A DNA stretch of 12,927 bases, taken from the NCBI GenBank assembly GCA_023458355.1, contig JAEWZS010000198.1, positions 1 to 12,927 on the forward strand. Reading direction: 5' to 3'. The notes below the pieces were generated by a model. That model was not told where the DNA came from. It searched no databases and was given only the letters and a program-made list of their open reading frames with translations. This stretch comes from Bacillota bacterium. GTDB lineage: Bacteria; Bacillota; Clostridia; Christensenellales; CAG-138. The translations under genes and the position numbers were made by a program. The first letter of the stretch is position 1; the number at the start of each line of letters is the position of its first letter. This document shows positions 5,552-12,166 of this stretch, in pieces.

Positions 5552-7825
5552 ATGAAAACCGATCCTCTGGTACAACGGCTTGTGGACAGCTACGGCAACT
5601 GGGTTTGCGACAAACAGGAAAACCGCGCAGGCGGTACGGGGCGTATGACGAAAGAGCTCTACCCCTATGACGCGATGTTTTCGCCCATCCGCATCAACCG
5701 CATTACCGTGAAGAACCGCCTTGTGATGGCGCCTATGGGCAACATCGATATGTGCGAGGAAACGGGCAGACCTAACGACAAGATGCTGCAGTATTTCTTT
5801 GCACGGGCGCGCGGCGGCGTTGGGCTTATCACGACAGGGCTTATCCCTATAAGCCACAGCATCGACAGCTCGGTTACGGAGCTTGGGAAGCTGAGCTATT
5901 TCCCGCGCATCGACCGCAGCCGCACTGTGTACGCGGGTTGGCGCGACTTGGCGCAGGGCGTTCACGCTTACGGAAGCAAAATATTTGTGCAGCTCACAGC
6001 GGGCCTTGGCCGCGTGGGTAACCCGCAATGCCTTATCAACGAGCTGAAATTCCCTGTTTCAGCCTCCTTTAACCCGAACTTCTACATCCCGCAGATTCCG
6101 AGCGTGCGTCTTTCGGACGCTAAACTCAAAAAGATCATCAAAAACGCGGGGCAAGCCGCTGCGGACGCGATGGCGCTGGGTATTGACGGCGTGTATTTGC
6201 ACGGACACGAGGGCTATTTGCTGGAACAGCTCACAAACCCCGCGTTCAACCGCCGAAAGCTCGGCCGTTATGCGGACCATATGCGTTTTGGCGTAGATAT
6301 GGTAAAGGAGTTAAGAAGACGTACCGACAAGGGTTATCCTATCATGTATCGAATCGACTTATCGCTCGCGCTTAACGAAACCTACGGAGCGGACGGGATG
6401 AACATTCCCGCGCTTCGAAAGTTTAAGAACGGGCGCACGATTGAAGAAACGCTTGCCTATATGGAAAAGCTTGTGGAAGCCGGCGTTGATGTGTTCGACG
6501 TGGATCTTGGCTGCTACGATAACTGGTGGCTGCCGCATCCGCCCTCCGGTATGCCTGCGGGCTGTTTCCTCGAAGTGGCGCGCGCTGCTAAAGAGTATTT
6601 TGCTAAGAAAAACATACTTTCAAACGCCGGATTACCCGTGCCCATCGTGGCGGTAGGTAAGCTTGGCTACCCCGATATTGCGGAGCGCGCCTTGCGCGAT
6701 GGCGACTGCGATATGGTCATGCTCGGCCGTCCTCTCCTTGCAGATCCCGAATGGCCTAATAAGGCGTACGCGGGTAAAGTGGAGGATATTTGCCCCTGCA
6801 TCGGCTGCCAGGAAGGCTGCATCAACGAGTTTGTGGAAGGCGGTCACCCGCAGTGCGCAGTGAACCCGCGCACGGGCTTTGAGGATGTAATACCTCCTGC
6901 AATTCCCGCTGCCGGAGTCAAAAAACGCGTCGCCGTTGTAGGTGCCGGCCCTGCAGGTGCTATGCTCGCCTCCATAGCGGCAAAACGCGGTCATGATGTG
7001 GAGCTTTTCGAAAAGACGGGTTCGCTGGGCGGCAGAATGGTTCCGGGCGGTGTGCCTATTGTGAAGTTTGACATTGAAAACTTTGAGAAATATCTTGCCG
7101 ATGTCGTAGACAAGGCGAAAAAAGACCACGGACTTAAGGTGCATCTTAACACCGCAGTAAGCGTAGACGAGCTTAAAAAAGCCAGGTACGACAGCATTGT
7201 GTTTGCCATAGGCACTAAAAATGTAGCCCCGAAGCTTCCGGGCATCGAGCAAGCAAGCACTGTGCAGGCGACGGAACTTCTCGTTGATGATCAGAAAATC
7301 GGAAACGCAAAAAATGTCGTTGTTGTTGGCGGCGGTGCTGTAGGGTGTGAAACGGCTTATTGGCTCAAGTACGAGAAGGGCTTAAACGTAACGGTTGTTG
7401 ATATGCTTCCATATATGATAGAAGGCGCATGCACCGCAAACCGCGGCCATCTCATCCATTATTTAAAGAAAGCGGACGTGAAGCTCATCAACTGTGCGCG
7501 CGTAACCTCCTTTGACGTGGGAAAAGTCAACATAAAGCGTAACGTATCAAAAGGTGTACCCGATCCTTACAATACCTGGCAGCCAATTTTGCCTAAGAAC
7601 ATTGAAAATCCACTCGCTAAGAAAATAGGTACTGAGGAGCGCGAAGAAAGCCTTGACGCAGACCTTGTAGTACTTGCTATGGGCGGACGTCCCGATGATG
7701 CGATGTTCCTTGAAGCGCAGGAAAAGCATGCTGCGGATGAGCTTCATAACATTGGCGACAGCTTTGCGCCCGGTAGAATACTCGAAGCTACGCGTGCGGC
7801 ATACCGCCTCGCGACGTCATTATAA
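5552..7825 (+). CDS. Iron-sulfur flavin ene-reductase (OYE / 2-enoate reductase class)
   Basis: A 757-residue flavoenzyme related to 2,4-dienoyl-CoA reductase, 2-enoate reductase and the bile-acid BaiCD/BaiH proteins; such enzymes reduce C=C bonds next to a carbonyl with NAD(P)H. An N-terminal FMN barrel covers about 38-410 (start motif Y-D-A-M-F-S-P-I-R-I; H-G-H-E-G-Y-L-L at 217-224; D-V-D-L-G-C-Y-D-N-W-W-L-P-H-P-P at 316-331, where H329 is a likely proton donor). The 4Fe-4S ligands are C416, C419, C423 and C435. A FAD site follows at G-A-G-P-A-G (464-469) and an NAD(P)H site at G-G-G-A-V-G (593-598). The start at 5552 is set by AAAGGAG nine bases upstream, not the ATG at 5522 in the inverted repeat. 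About 35 extra N-terminal residues precede the barrel. The aconitase X gene begins 13 bases after the stop, so the proteins probably act in one pathway; the substrate is unknown. Confidence 0.93.
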   Translation: MKTDPLVQRLVDSYGNWVCDKQENRAGGTGRMTKELYPYDAMFSPIRINRITVKNRLVMAPMGNIDMCEETGRPNDKMLQYFFARARGGVGLITTGLIPISHSIDSSVTELGKLSYFPRIDRSRTVYAGWRDLAQGVHAYGSKIFVQLTAGLGRVGNPQCLINELKFPVSASFNPNFYIPQIPSVRLSDAKLKKIIKNAGQAAADAMALGIDGVYLHGHEGYLLEQLTNPAFNRRKLGRYADHMRFGVDMVKELRRRTDKGYPIMYRIDLSLALNETYGADGMNIPALRKFKNGRTIEETLAYMEKLVEAGVDVFDVDLGCYDNWWLPHPPSGMPAGCFLEVARAAKEYFAKKNILSNAGLPVPIVAVGKLGYPDIAERALRDGDCDMVMLGRPLLADPEWPNKAYAGKVEDICPCIGCQEGCINEFVEGGHPQCAVNPRTGFEDVIPPAIPAAGVKKRVAVVGAGPAGAMLASIAAKRGHDVELFEKTGSLGGRMVPGGVPIVKFDIENFEKYLADVVDKAKKDHGLKVHLNTAVSVDELKKARYDSIVFAIGTKNVAPKLPGIEQASTVQATELLVDDQKIGNAKNVVVVGGGAVGCETAYWLKYEKGLNVTVVDMLPYMIEGACTANRGHLIHYLKKADVKLINCARVTSFDVGKVNIKRNVSKGVPDPYNTWQPILPKNIENPLAKKIGTEEREESLDADLVVLAMGGRPDDAMFLEAQEKHAADELHNIGDSFAPGRILEATRAAYRLATSL

Positions 7826-7838
7826 GGAGGCGAGCGGC

Positions 7839-9116
7839 ATGATGAACCTTACGCCTCAGCAGCAGGCGATCCTAGACGGCAGTGAGGGAGAAGTCAAGGC
7901 GAAGATCATGAAAACCCTCGTCATGTACGGTGAGGTTTTCGGAGCACAAAAGATGGTTGAGGTCACGAGCGAGAAGGGGCACTTGGTGACGTCCTTCGGG
8001 CTTGTCATGATGAAGCCGGTGTTTTCATTGATGCAGCAGCTCATAGACAGCGGTGTTGTAAGCGCGCAGAGCTTTACGGCAGATCCTCGTCCTCTTGATA
8101 AGAATGTGCCGCAAAGCCTCCTGCAAAAAATCGTATTTTCAGTGTTATACGGCAGTCAGAAGGGTTATGAGGAACAGCTCAAAGGGCTGGGACTTGTGGA
8201 TGACGATGCATTCTCCTGCGCGTGTTATTTAAATGAGCAAGGCAACACGCCCAAAGAAGGTGAAGTCTTAAGCTGGGCAGAGAGCAGCGCTGTTGTGTAT
8301 GCCAACAGTATTTTAGGTGCGCGATGCAACCGAAATTCCGGCATCATCGAGCTTTTCGGCAGCATCGTAGGCTGTGTGCCCTATTTCGGGTTGCTTACCG
8401 ATGAAGGCAGAAAAGCCGACTGGCTCGTTGAAGTTAAAACCGAAAAGCTCCCCGAGGCGCAGATATTGGGCAGTGCCATCGGCATGAAGGCGATGGAGGA
8501 TGTGCCCTACATCGTGGGGCTTGACCGTTTCTTTAAAGACGGGCTTACAGACAAGGCGCTTTCCTACTTCAAGGATATGGGCGCTGCCACTGCGTCAAAC
8601 GGTGCTGTGGGGCTCTACCATGTGGAAAACCTCACGCCCGAAGCCAAAGCGCAAGGTCGGGCGCTGCTAAAGGAAAACGCAAAAACCTATGTGATTGACG
8701 CGGCGGAGCTTACGCGCGTGCGCAATAGCTACCCATGTATCTGGAAGGATAAGGACGCAGCGCCAAAGCTATGTTTTATCGGCTGTCCTCATCTTTCGTA
8801 TGACCAGCTCACAGAGTGGACAAAGTGTATTTCAAATGCGCTCAATGCAAATGGCAAAAAGAAGGTAGCAATCCCTACGGTCCTAACCACAGCACCGGGG
8901 GTGAAAAAAGCGTTTGAAAGTACGCCTGCATATTCGACGCTCAAATCAACAGGCGTAATACTGTCGGATATCTGCCCGCTTATGTATATGAGCAATCCTC
9001 TGTGCAGCAAAATGCCTATTATTACCAACTCCAATAAGACCCGCACCTATACAAGCGCGCGCTACTATACCGATGCGGAGACGTTAAACCTTATCACGGG
9101 GGGTGCAAGCAAATGA
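7839..9116 (+). CDS. Aconitase X catalytic (large) subunit
   Basis: A 425-residue protein of the AcnX (formerly DUF521) branch of the aconitase superfamily, an iron-sulfur dehydratase. Family blocks are W-A-E-S-S-A-V-V-Y-A-N-S-I-L-G-A-R-C-N-R (146-165), Y-F-G-L-L-T-D-E (182-189), F-I-G-C-P-H-L-S (313-320) and T-N-S (396-398); likely cluster cysteines are C127, C316 and C379. Characterised members are cis-3-hydroxy-L-proline dehydratase in bacteria and mevalonate-5-phosphate dehydratase in archaea; neither is implied by the neighbours here. An AAGGAGG (7824-7830) overlapping the upstream stop sets the start at 7839; a longer frame back to 7674 is inside the previous gene. The swivel subunit gene overlaps its stop by 4 bases, so the two are translationally coupled and should form one enzyme. 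Confidence 0.92.
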   Translation: MMNLTPQQQAILDGSEGEVKAKIMKTLVMYGEVFGAQKMVEVTSEKGHLVTSFGLVMMKPVFSLMQQLIDSGVVSAQSFTADPRPLDKNVPQSLLQKIVFSVLYGSQKGYEEQLKGLGLVDDDAFSCACYLNEQGNTPKEGEVLSWAESSAVVYANSILGARCNRNSGIIELFGSIVGCVPYFGLLTDEGRKADWLVEVKTEKLPEAQILGSAIGMKAMEDVPYIVGLDRFFKDGLTDKALSYFKDMGAATASNGAVGLYHVENLTPEAKAQGRALLKENAKTYVIDAAELTRVRNSYPCIWKDKDAAPKLCFIGCPHLSYDQLTEWTKCISNALNANGKKKVAIPTVLTTAPGVKKAFESTPAYSTLKSTGVILSDICPLMYMSNPLCSKMPIITNSNKTRTYTSARYYTDAETLNLITGGASK

Positions 9117-9553
9117 AGACCTTTAAGGGACGCCCTATTGTACCGGGGAAAGCAAAAGCCGAAGCGCTCGTGACGCGTTCAGGGTTCAACACGCTCGCGA
9201 GCTTCCAAAAAGCAATCTTATCCAACGATAAGGATGCTGTATGTTCCGACCAGAACAACCTTGATCTTTATAAAAAGCCCATGCATTTAAAAGCACTTTG
9301 CCTGCCGCAAACCATCGGATCAACAACCGGCGGCATGGTTCTTTATTGTGCGGCGGAGCTTGGAAAACAGCCCGCGTGCCTTCTGTTCTCCAAACCCATC
9401 GACTCACTCGCCGCAGCGGGTGCTATCCTGGCAGGCGTGTGGTCCGATAACCCCATGCCCACGGTGGACAGTCTCGGCGACGAATTCCTCGAAGCTGTAG
9501 AAACAGGCATGATGGTAACGGTAGAAGAGGACGGTACAGTAGTCGTAGAATAA
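9113..9553 (+). CDS. Aconitase X swivel (small) subunit
   Basis: A 146-residue swivel-domain protein (formerly DUF126) that joins the large subunit to complete aconitase X. The family signature G-S-S-S-G-S appears as G-S-T-T-G-G (69-74), followed by the usual swivel helix and strand (L-Y-C-A-A-E-L-G-K-Q-P-A) and I-L-A-G-V-W-S-D-N-P-M-P (105-116). The N-terminal half is divergent: the glycine-rich segment that normally precedes the substrate loop is replaced by a polar stretch with S-N-D-K-D-A-V-C-S-D-Q-N-N (37-49). The ATG overlaps the large-subunit stop (ATGA). A G-run at 9098-9103 is the only ribosome-site candidate, so translation probably relies on coupling. It is the last gene before the terminator at 9568. 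Confidence 0.9.
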   Translation: MKTFKGRPIVPGKAKAEALVTRSGFNTLASFQKAILSNDKDAVCSDQNNLDLYKKPMHLKALCLPQTIGSTTGGMVLYCAAELGKQPACLLFSKPIDSLAAAGAILAGVWSDNPMPTVDSLGDEFLEAVETGMMVTVEEDGTVVVE

Positions 9554-9567
9554 GGAGTTTATATTAA

Positions 9568-9609
9568 AAAATGGTGTCTGTTTGGGATATCCCAAATAGA
9601 CACCATTTT
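9568..9609. terminator. Bidirectional rho-independent terminator
   Basis: A near-perfect palindrome of 42 bases with 21-base arms and a single G-U/T mismatch; the outer ends are A-run and T-run (AAAATGGTGTC ... GACACCATTTT), so it works as a terminator in either direction. It sits 14 bases after the small-subunit stop and 12 bases before the end of the convergent GntR gene, and should serve both. Confidence 0.88.
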
Positions 9610-9621
9610 ATGTTGTATAAA

Positions 9622-10329
9622 CTAATCTTCGTATATCTCTCGTGAACCCGCAATGGCTTCTCCTACAGAGCTTTCGACACAGCGGATCGCCCCTTGTACG
9701 TCGTGCGCTTGTATAAATGCGTTTAGCCGTTTCGCGTTATCGCGAAGTGATGCATTGCCGTGCTTTCGCGAAAATCTAGCCCATAGGTTTAAAATCGGAG
9801 CACGGAAGGACCGGTAGATGAGAGGTGCAAATGTGTTGCCGCTCACAAACGCAAGCTCATGGTAATAGCCGTAGGCTGCCTCTGCTGTCTTCTCGGGGGT
9901 ATTTGCTTCCTCAAACGCTTGTAAACGCTCCGAAAGCGTATGTAAATCCTCGTCCGATGCATTTGTCGCGGCAAGCTCCGCGGCAAGTCGGTCGAGGATG
10001 AGCTTAATTTGCAATATAGAGCGCACTTCGTCGCGTCTTAACCTGCCGCCGTTATAGCGCATAAGGGCAAGCAGAGTATCCGCCGTACCGTTTCTTCGAA
10101 AGTCCGATACGGTTGCGCCGATGCGAGGGCGAATTTCCACAAAACCTTTCTGCTCCAGTTCGCTAAGACCTGCATTTACGACCGCACGGCTTACCTGCAT
10201 GGCTTTTGCAAGCTCCCGCTCGGGCGGCAGCTTCTCGCCGATGGCAAGCTTACCCGACAGTATCATTCCCTCCAGCTCTTGTACGAATAGTTCCTTAAGC
10301 GACGGTGCACTCAATTTGGGAAATTGCAT
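9622..10329 (-). CDS. FadR-type GntR-family transcriptional regulator
   Basis: A 235-residue regulator of the GntR family, FadR/FCD subgroup. The N-terminal winged helix is typical (I-L-S-G-K-L-A-I-G-E-K-L-P-P-E-R-E-L-A-K, then V-S-R-A-V-V-N-A-G-L-S-E-L-E-Q-K-G-F-V). The C-terminal part is an all-helical FCD-like ligand domain; one usual metal-ligand histidine is seen in Y-Y-H-E-L, but the C-terminal E-H pair of metal-binding members looks replaced by K-R-L-N, so ligand binding may be metal-free. The frame is open to 10368, but GGAGG (10337-10341) seven bases before the ATG at 10327-10329 fixes the start, leaving the TGGTTCAACCA dyad in the leader. It sits between the two operons and is convergent to one and divergent from the other, fitting a local regulator of both. 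Confidence 0.9.
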   Translation of the reverse strand: MQFPKLSAPSLKELFVQELEGMILSGKLAIGEKLPPERELAKAMQVSRAVVNAGLSELEQKGFVEIRPRIGATVSDFRRNGTADTLLALMRYNGGRLRRDEVRSILQIKLILDRLAAELAATNASDEDLHTLSERLQAFEEANTPEKTAEAAYGYYHELAFVSGNTFAPLIYRSFRAPILNLWARFSRKHGNASLRDNAKRLNAFIQAHDVQGAIRCVESSVGEAIAGSREIYED

Positions 10330-10347
10330 TACAATACCTCCAAACAT

Positions 10348-10358
10348 TGGTTCAACCA
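10348..10358. promoter_or_regulatory. GntR/FadR-type operator TGGTTCAACCA (autoregulatory)
   Basis: TGGTTCAACCA fits the TGGTNNNACCA form bound by FadR-subgroup regulators. It lies 12 bases downstream of the -10 box of the regulator's own promoter. The flanks (ATCTGGTTGAACCAAT on the minus strand) match those of the second site at 10491. Confidence 0.75.
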
Positions 10359-10370
10359 GATACCACAATT

Positions 10371-10399
10371 ATTTTACCATTGTATTTTCACAAATACAA
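10371..10399 (-). promoter_or_regulatory. Promoter of the GntR regulator gene
   Basis: On the minus strand TTGTAT (10394-10399) and TAAAAT (10371-10376) are 17 bases apart. Transcription should start near 10364, a few bases before the operator at 10348-10358. Confidence 0.65.
10381..10398. promoter_or_regulatory. 18-bp perfect dyad in the GntR promoter spacer
   Basis: TGTATTT (10381-10387) and AAATACA (10392-10398) are perfect inverted arms around TCAC. The dyad covers the -35 box and part of the spacer of the regulator's promoter, so a protein bound here would compete with RNA polymerase. It does not resemble the TGGTNNNACCA sites, so if functional it is for another protein. Confidence 0.4.
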
Positions 10400-10450
10400 G
10401 CCGTCTAAATATGAGAAATACGCAAAATAACAGCGAAGTTGCACATTATA

Positions 10451-10479
10451 TTGACTAAGAAATAACAAAGTGTTACACT
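10451..10479 (+). promoter_or_regulatory. Promoter of the membrane protein/HypB/Fe-S operon
   Basis: TTGACT (10451-10456) and TACACT (10474-10479) are 17 bases apart. Transcription should begin near 10486, giving a leader of about 49 bases with the operator at 10491-10501 near its start. The -10 is weak, consistent with a regulated promoter. Confidence 0.65.
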
Positions 10480-10482
10480 ACA
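10465..10482 (+). promoter_or_regulatory. Third copy of the 18-bp motif over the -10 box
   Basis: ACAAAGTGTTACACTACA matches the two copies at 5469-5486 and 5518-5535 at 15 and 16 of 18 positions. As in the ene-reductase promoter, the -10 hexamer starts at the tenth base of the motif. Part of the likeness is owed to the -10 itself, but the ACAAAGTG half is not part of a promoter consensus. Confidence 0.55.
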
Positions 10483-10490
10483 GATAAATC

Positions 10491-10501
10491 TGGTACAACC
10501 A
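10491..10501. promoter_or_regulatory. GntR/FadR-type operator TGGTACAACCA
   Basis: A second TGGTNNNACCA palindrome, 11 bases downstream of the -10 box of the plus-strand promoter, nearly the same offset as at the regulator's own promoter (12 bases). The extended site ATCTGGTACAACCAAT agrees with the first in 14 of 16 positions. Confidence 0.75.
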
Positions 10502-10534
10502 ATTCACATCTATGCGCATATGGGAGGGTTCAAC

Positions 10535-11446
10535 ATGTTTTTGTTCGAGGCGATCCCCTGGTACACCTGGTTGATGTTTATAGCAGTAACTCTCGGGCTC
10601 ATATTGCTCAACGAGTTTTCGCGGATCAACAAGTGGACAGCGCTTTTGTGCTTTGCCGTGCTTCCGCTCGTGTTGACCATATTCGTGTGGCCAAATACCG
10701 CAGGTGCGGACTCAAGCACCGGTACATGGTTCCACTGGGTGAAGGTATACTCGGCACTAGCAGGCTGTTTGGGATTTTTGCTCATACGCATGTGCAAAAA
10801 GGTGGAGCAGAGTAAATTCCGTGTTATATTCCCACCTCTCATTCTCGCCATTAATATTTTGGAAGCTTGCGTGCGCGACTTCCAGTGCTTTAACCTAAAC
10901 GGCATCGTGGATGGCGTAATGATGGTGGGCGGGCCTTGGAACATCATGAACGGCATTGCCGGCATATTGAACATACTCACCATCACAGGCTTTATGGGCA
11001 TCTATGTTGCAAATGATAAGCGGCGCGATATGATGTGGCCCGATATGCTCTGGTTTTGGGTAATCGCCTACGATATATGGAACTTCGCCTATGTTTATAA
11101 TTGCGTGAGCGACCACTCCTTCTATGCGGGCGCGGCGCTTTTAATTGCGCCTACTTTGACCGCGTTCTTCATTAAAAAAGGCGCGTGGCTGCAGCACAGG
11201 GCACATACACTCGCGTTTTGGATGATGTTTACCATGGCTTACCCCACGTTTGTGGATGACACCATATTCTCGGTAAAATCGAGCCATGATCCTGTCGCAC
11301 TGTTTGTCGTAAGCGCGCTTGCGCTCGCTGCCAATATAGCCGTTGTCGTATACGCCGTATACCGCATCAAAAAGTATAAGCTTAACCCTCTCAAGCAAGA
11401 GATTTACGCCAACTTAAAGGTGTATAATGAGGTTGCGGCGAAATAA
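10535..11446 (+). CDS. Polytopic membrane protein, DUF5692-like
   Basis: A 303-residue integral membrane protein with about eight or nine hydrophobic segments (roughly 9-25, 35-52, 70-84, 96-111, 132-158, 170-189, 197-213, 226-240, 252-277) and a short basic C-terminal tail. Aromatic and charged residues sit within membrane segments (for instance W173/W175, D180/W182, D241/D242), unlike a simple anchor. It resembles proteins annotated DUF5692; I assign this from memory and the function of that family is unknown. It could be a small-molecule transporter or a membrane partner of the redox proteins downstream. The start at 10535 is set by GGAGG seven bases upstream; the ATG at 10520 has no ribosome site. 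First gene of the operon; HypB follows after 29 bases. Confidence 0.8.
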   Translation: MFLFEAIPWYTWLMFIAVTLGLILLNEFSRINKWTALLCFAVLPLVLTIFVWPNTAGADSSTGTWFHWVKVYSALAGCLGFLLIRMCKKVEQSKFRVIFPPLILAINILEACVRDFQCFNLNGIVDGVMMVGGPWNIMNGIAGILNILTITGFMGIYVANDKRRDMMWPDMLWFWVIAYDIWNFAYVYNCVSDHSFYAGAALLIAPTLTAFFIKKGAWLQHRAHTLAFWMMFTMAYPTFVDDTIFSVKSSHDPVALFVVSALALAANIAVVVYAVYRIKKYKLNPLKQEIYANLKVYNEVAAK

Positions 11447-11475
11447 ACCGCTAACTCATCCCAAAGGAGAAATAC

Positions 11476-12156
11476 ATGGATAACTTTAAGATTCTTACCA
11501 TCAAACAAAGCGTTTTTGAAAACAACGACCGCGACGCGGAGCTTCTTCGCGGTGAACTAAGAGATAAGGGCGTTTTCCTTCTCAACCTTATGTCATCACC
11601 GGGTGCAGGGAAGACCACCACCCTTACAAAAACCATCCATGCGCTAAAAAACGAACTTAGCATCGGCGTGATGGAAGCGGATATCGATTCCGACGTGGAC
11701 GCCCGCACCATTGAAGCTACCGGGGCGCGGGTAATTCAGCTCCATACGGGCGGTATGTGCCATCTCGATGCGGATATGACGCGGCAGGGGCTAAACGGCC
11801 TCACAACCGACGAGCTCGATCTGATCTTTTTAGAGAACGTAGGCAACCTTGTATGCCCCGCGGAGTTCGACACAGGCGCTACAAAGAACGCCATGATCTT
11901 AAGCGTGCCCGAGGGCGATGATAAGCCCTTAAAGTATCCGCTTATGTTTACCATCTCAGACGTGCTTCTCATCAATAAAATCGACGCAGCTGAGCTGTTT
12001 GACTTCGACTTTGAAGCATGTGCCGCTCGCGCGAAAAAGCTTAACCCGAATATTAAAATTTTCCCCGTTTCCGCCAAAACAGGCGAGGGTATGGAGGCGT
12101 GGTATGCGTGGCTTCATGAAGAGGTCAATACCTACCGCAGCACGCTAAAAAAATAA
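11476..12156 (+). CDS. hypB: HypB-like nickel-insertion GTPase
   Basis: A 226-residue SIMIBI-class GTPase of the HypB family, which delivers nickel to hydrogenase or other nickel enzymes. The P-loop is S-P-G-A-G-K-T-T (41-48), the metal site C95-H96 in G-G-M-C-H-L-D-A and C127 in N-L-V-C-P-A-E-F-D-T-G, and the guanine-specificity motif N-K-I-D (167-170). The N-terminal high-affinity C-x-x-C-G-C nickel site and any histidine-rich stretch are absent, as in the shorter HypB forms. No hydrogenase, hypA or other hyp gene is present in the window, which is unusual: the operon places it between a membrane protein and an iron-sulfur oxidoreductase. AAAGGAG lies shortly upstream; the next gene begins 10 bases after the stop. 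Confidence 0.9.
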   Translation: MDNFKILTIKQSVFENNDRDAELLRGELRDKGVFLLNLMSSPGAGKTTTLTKTIHALKNELSIGVMEADIDSDVDARTIEATGARVIQLHTGGMCHLDADMTRQGLNGLTTDELDLIFLENVGNLVCPAEFDTGATKNAMILSVPEGDDKPLKYPLMFTISDVLLINKIDAAELFDFDFEACAARAKKLNPNIKIFPVSAKTGEGMEAWYAWLHEEVNTYRSTLKK

Positions 12157-12166
12157 CGGAGGCAGC

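Noticed and set aside
6200..6227. Apparent loss of the usual His pair in the ene-reductase barrel (H-G-H-E-G-Y instead of H-x-x-H).
   Set aside because: The E-G-Y-L form is normal in the 2,4-dienoyl-CoA reductase branch, and H329 in the P-H-P-P block can supply the proton-donor role, so this is not evidence of inactivity.
6632..7252. Long minus-strand open frames opposite the ene-reductase, SulP and HypB genes (for example 6632-7252, 3245-3790, 11736-12077).
   Set aside because: They lie entirely opposite well-supported genes, have no ribosome sites or recognisable motifs, and have skewed compositions typical of antisense shadows.
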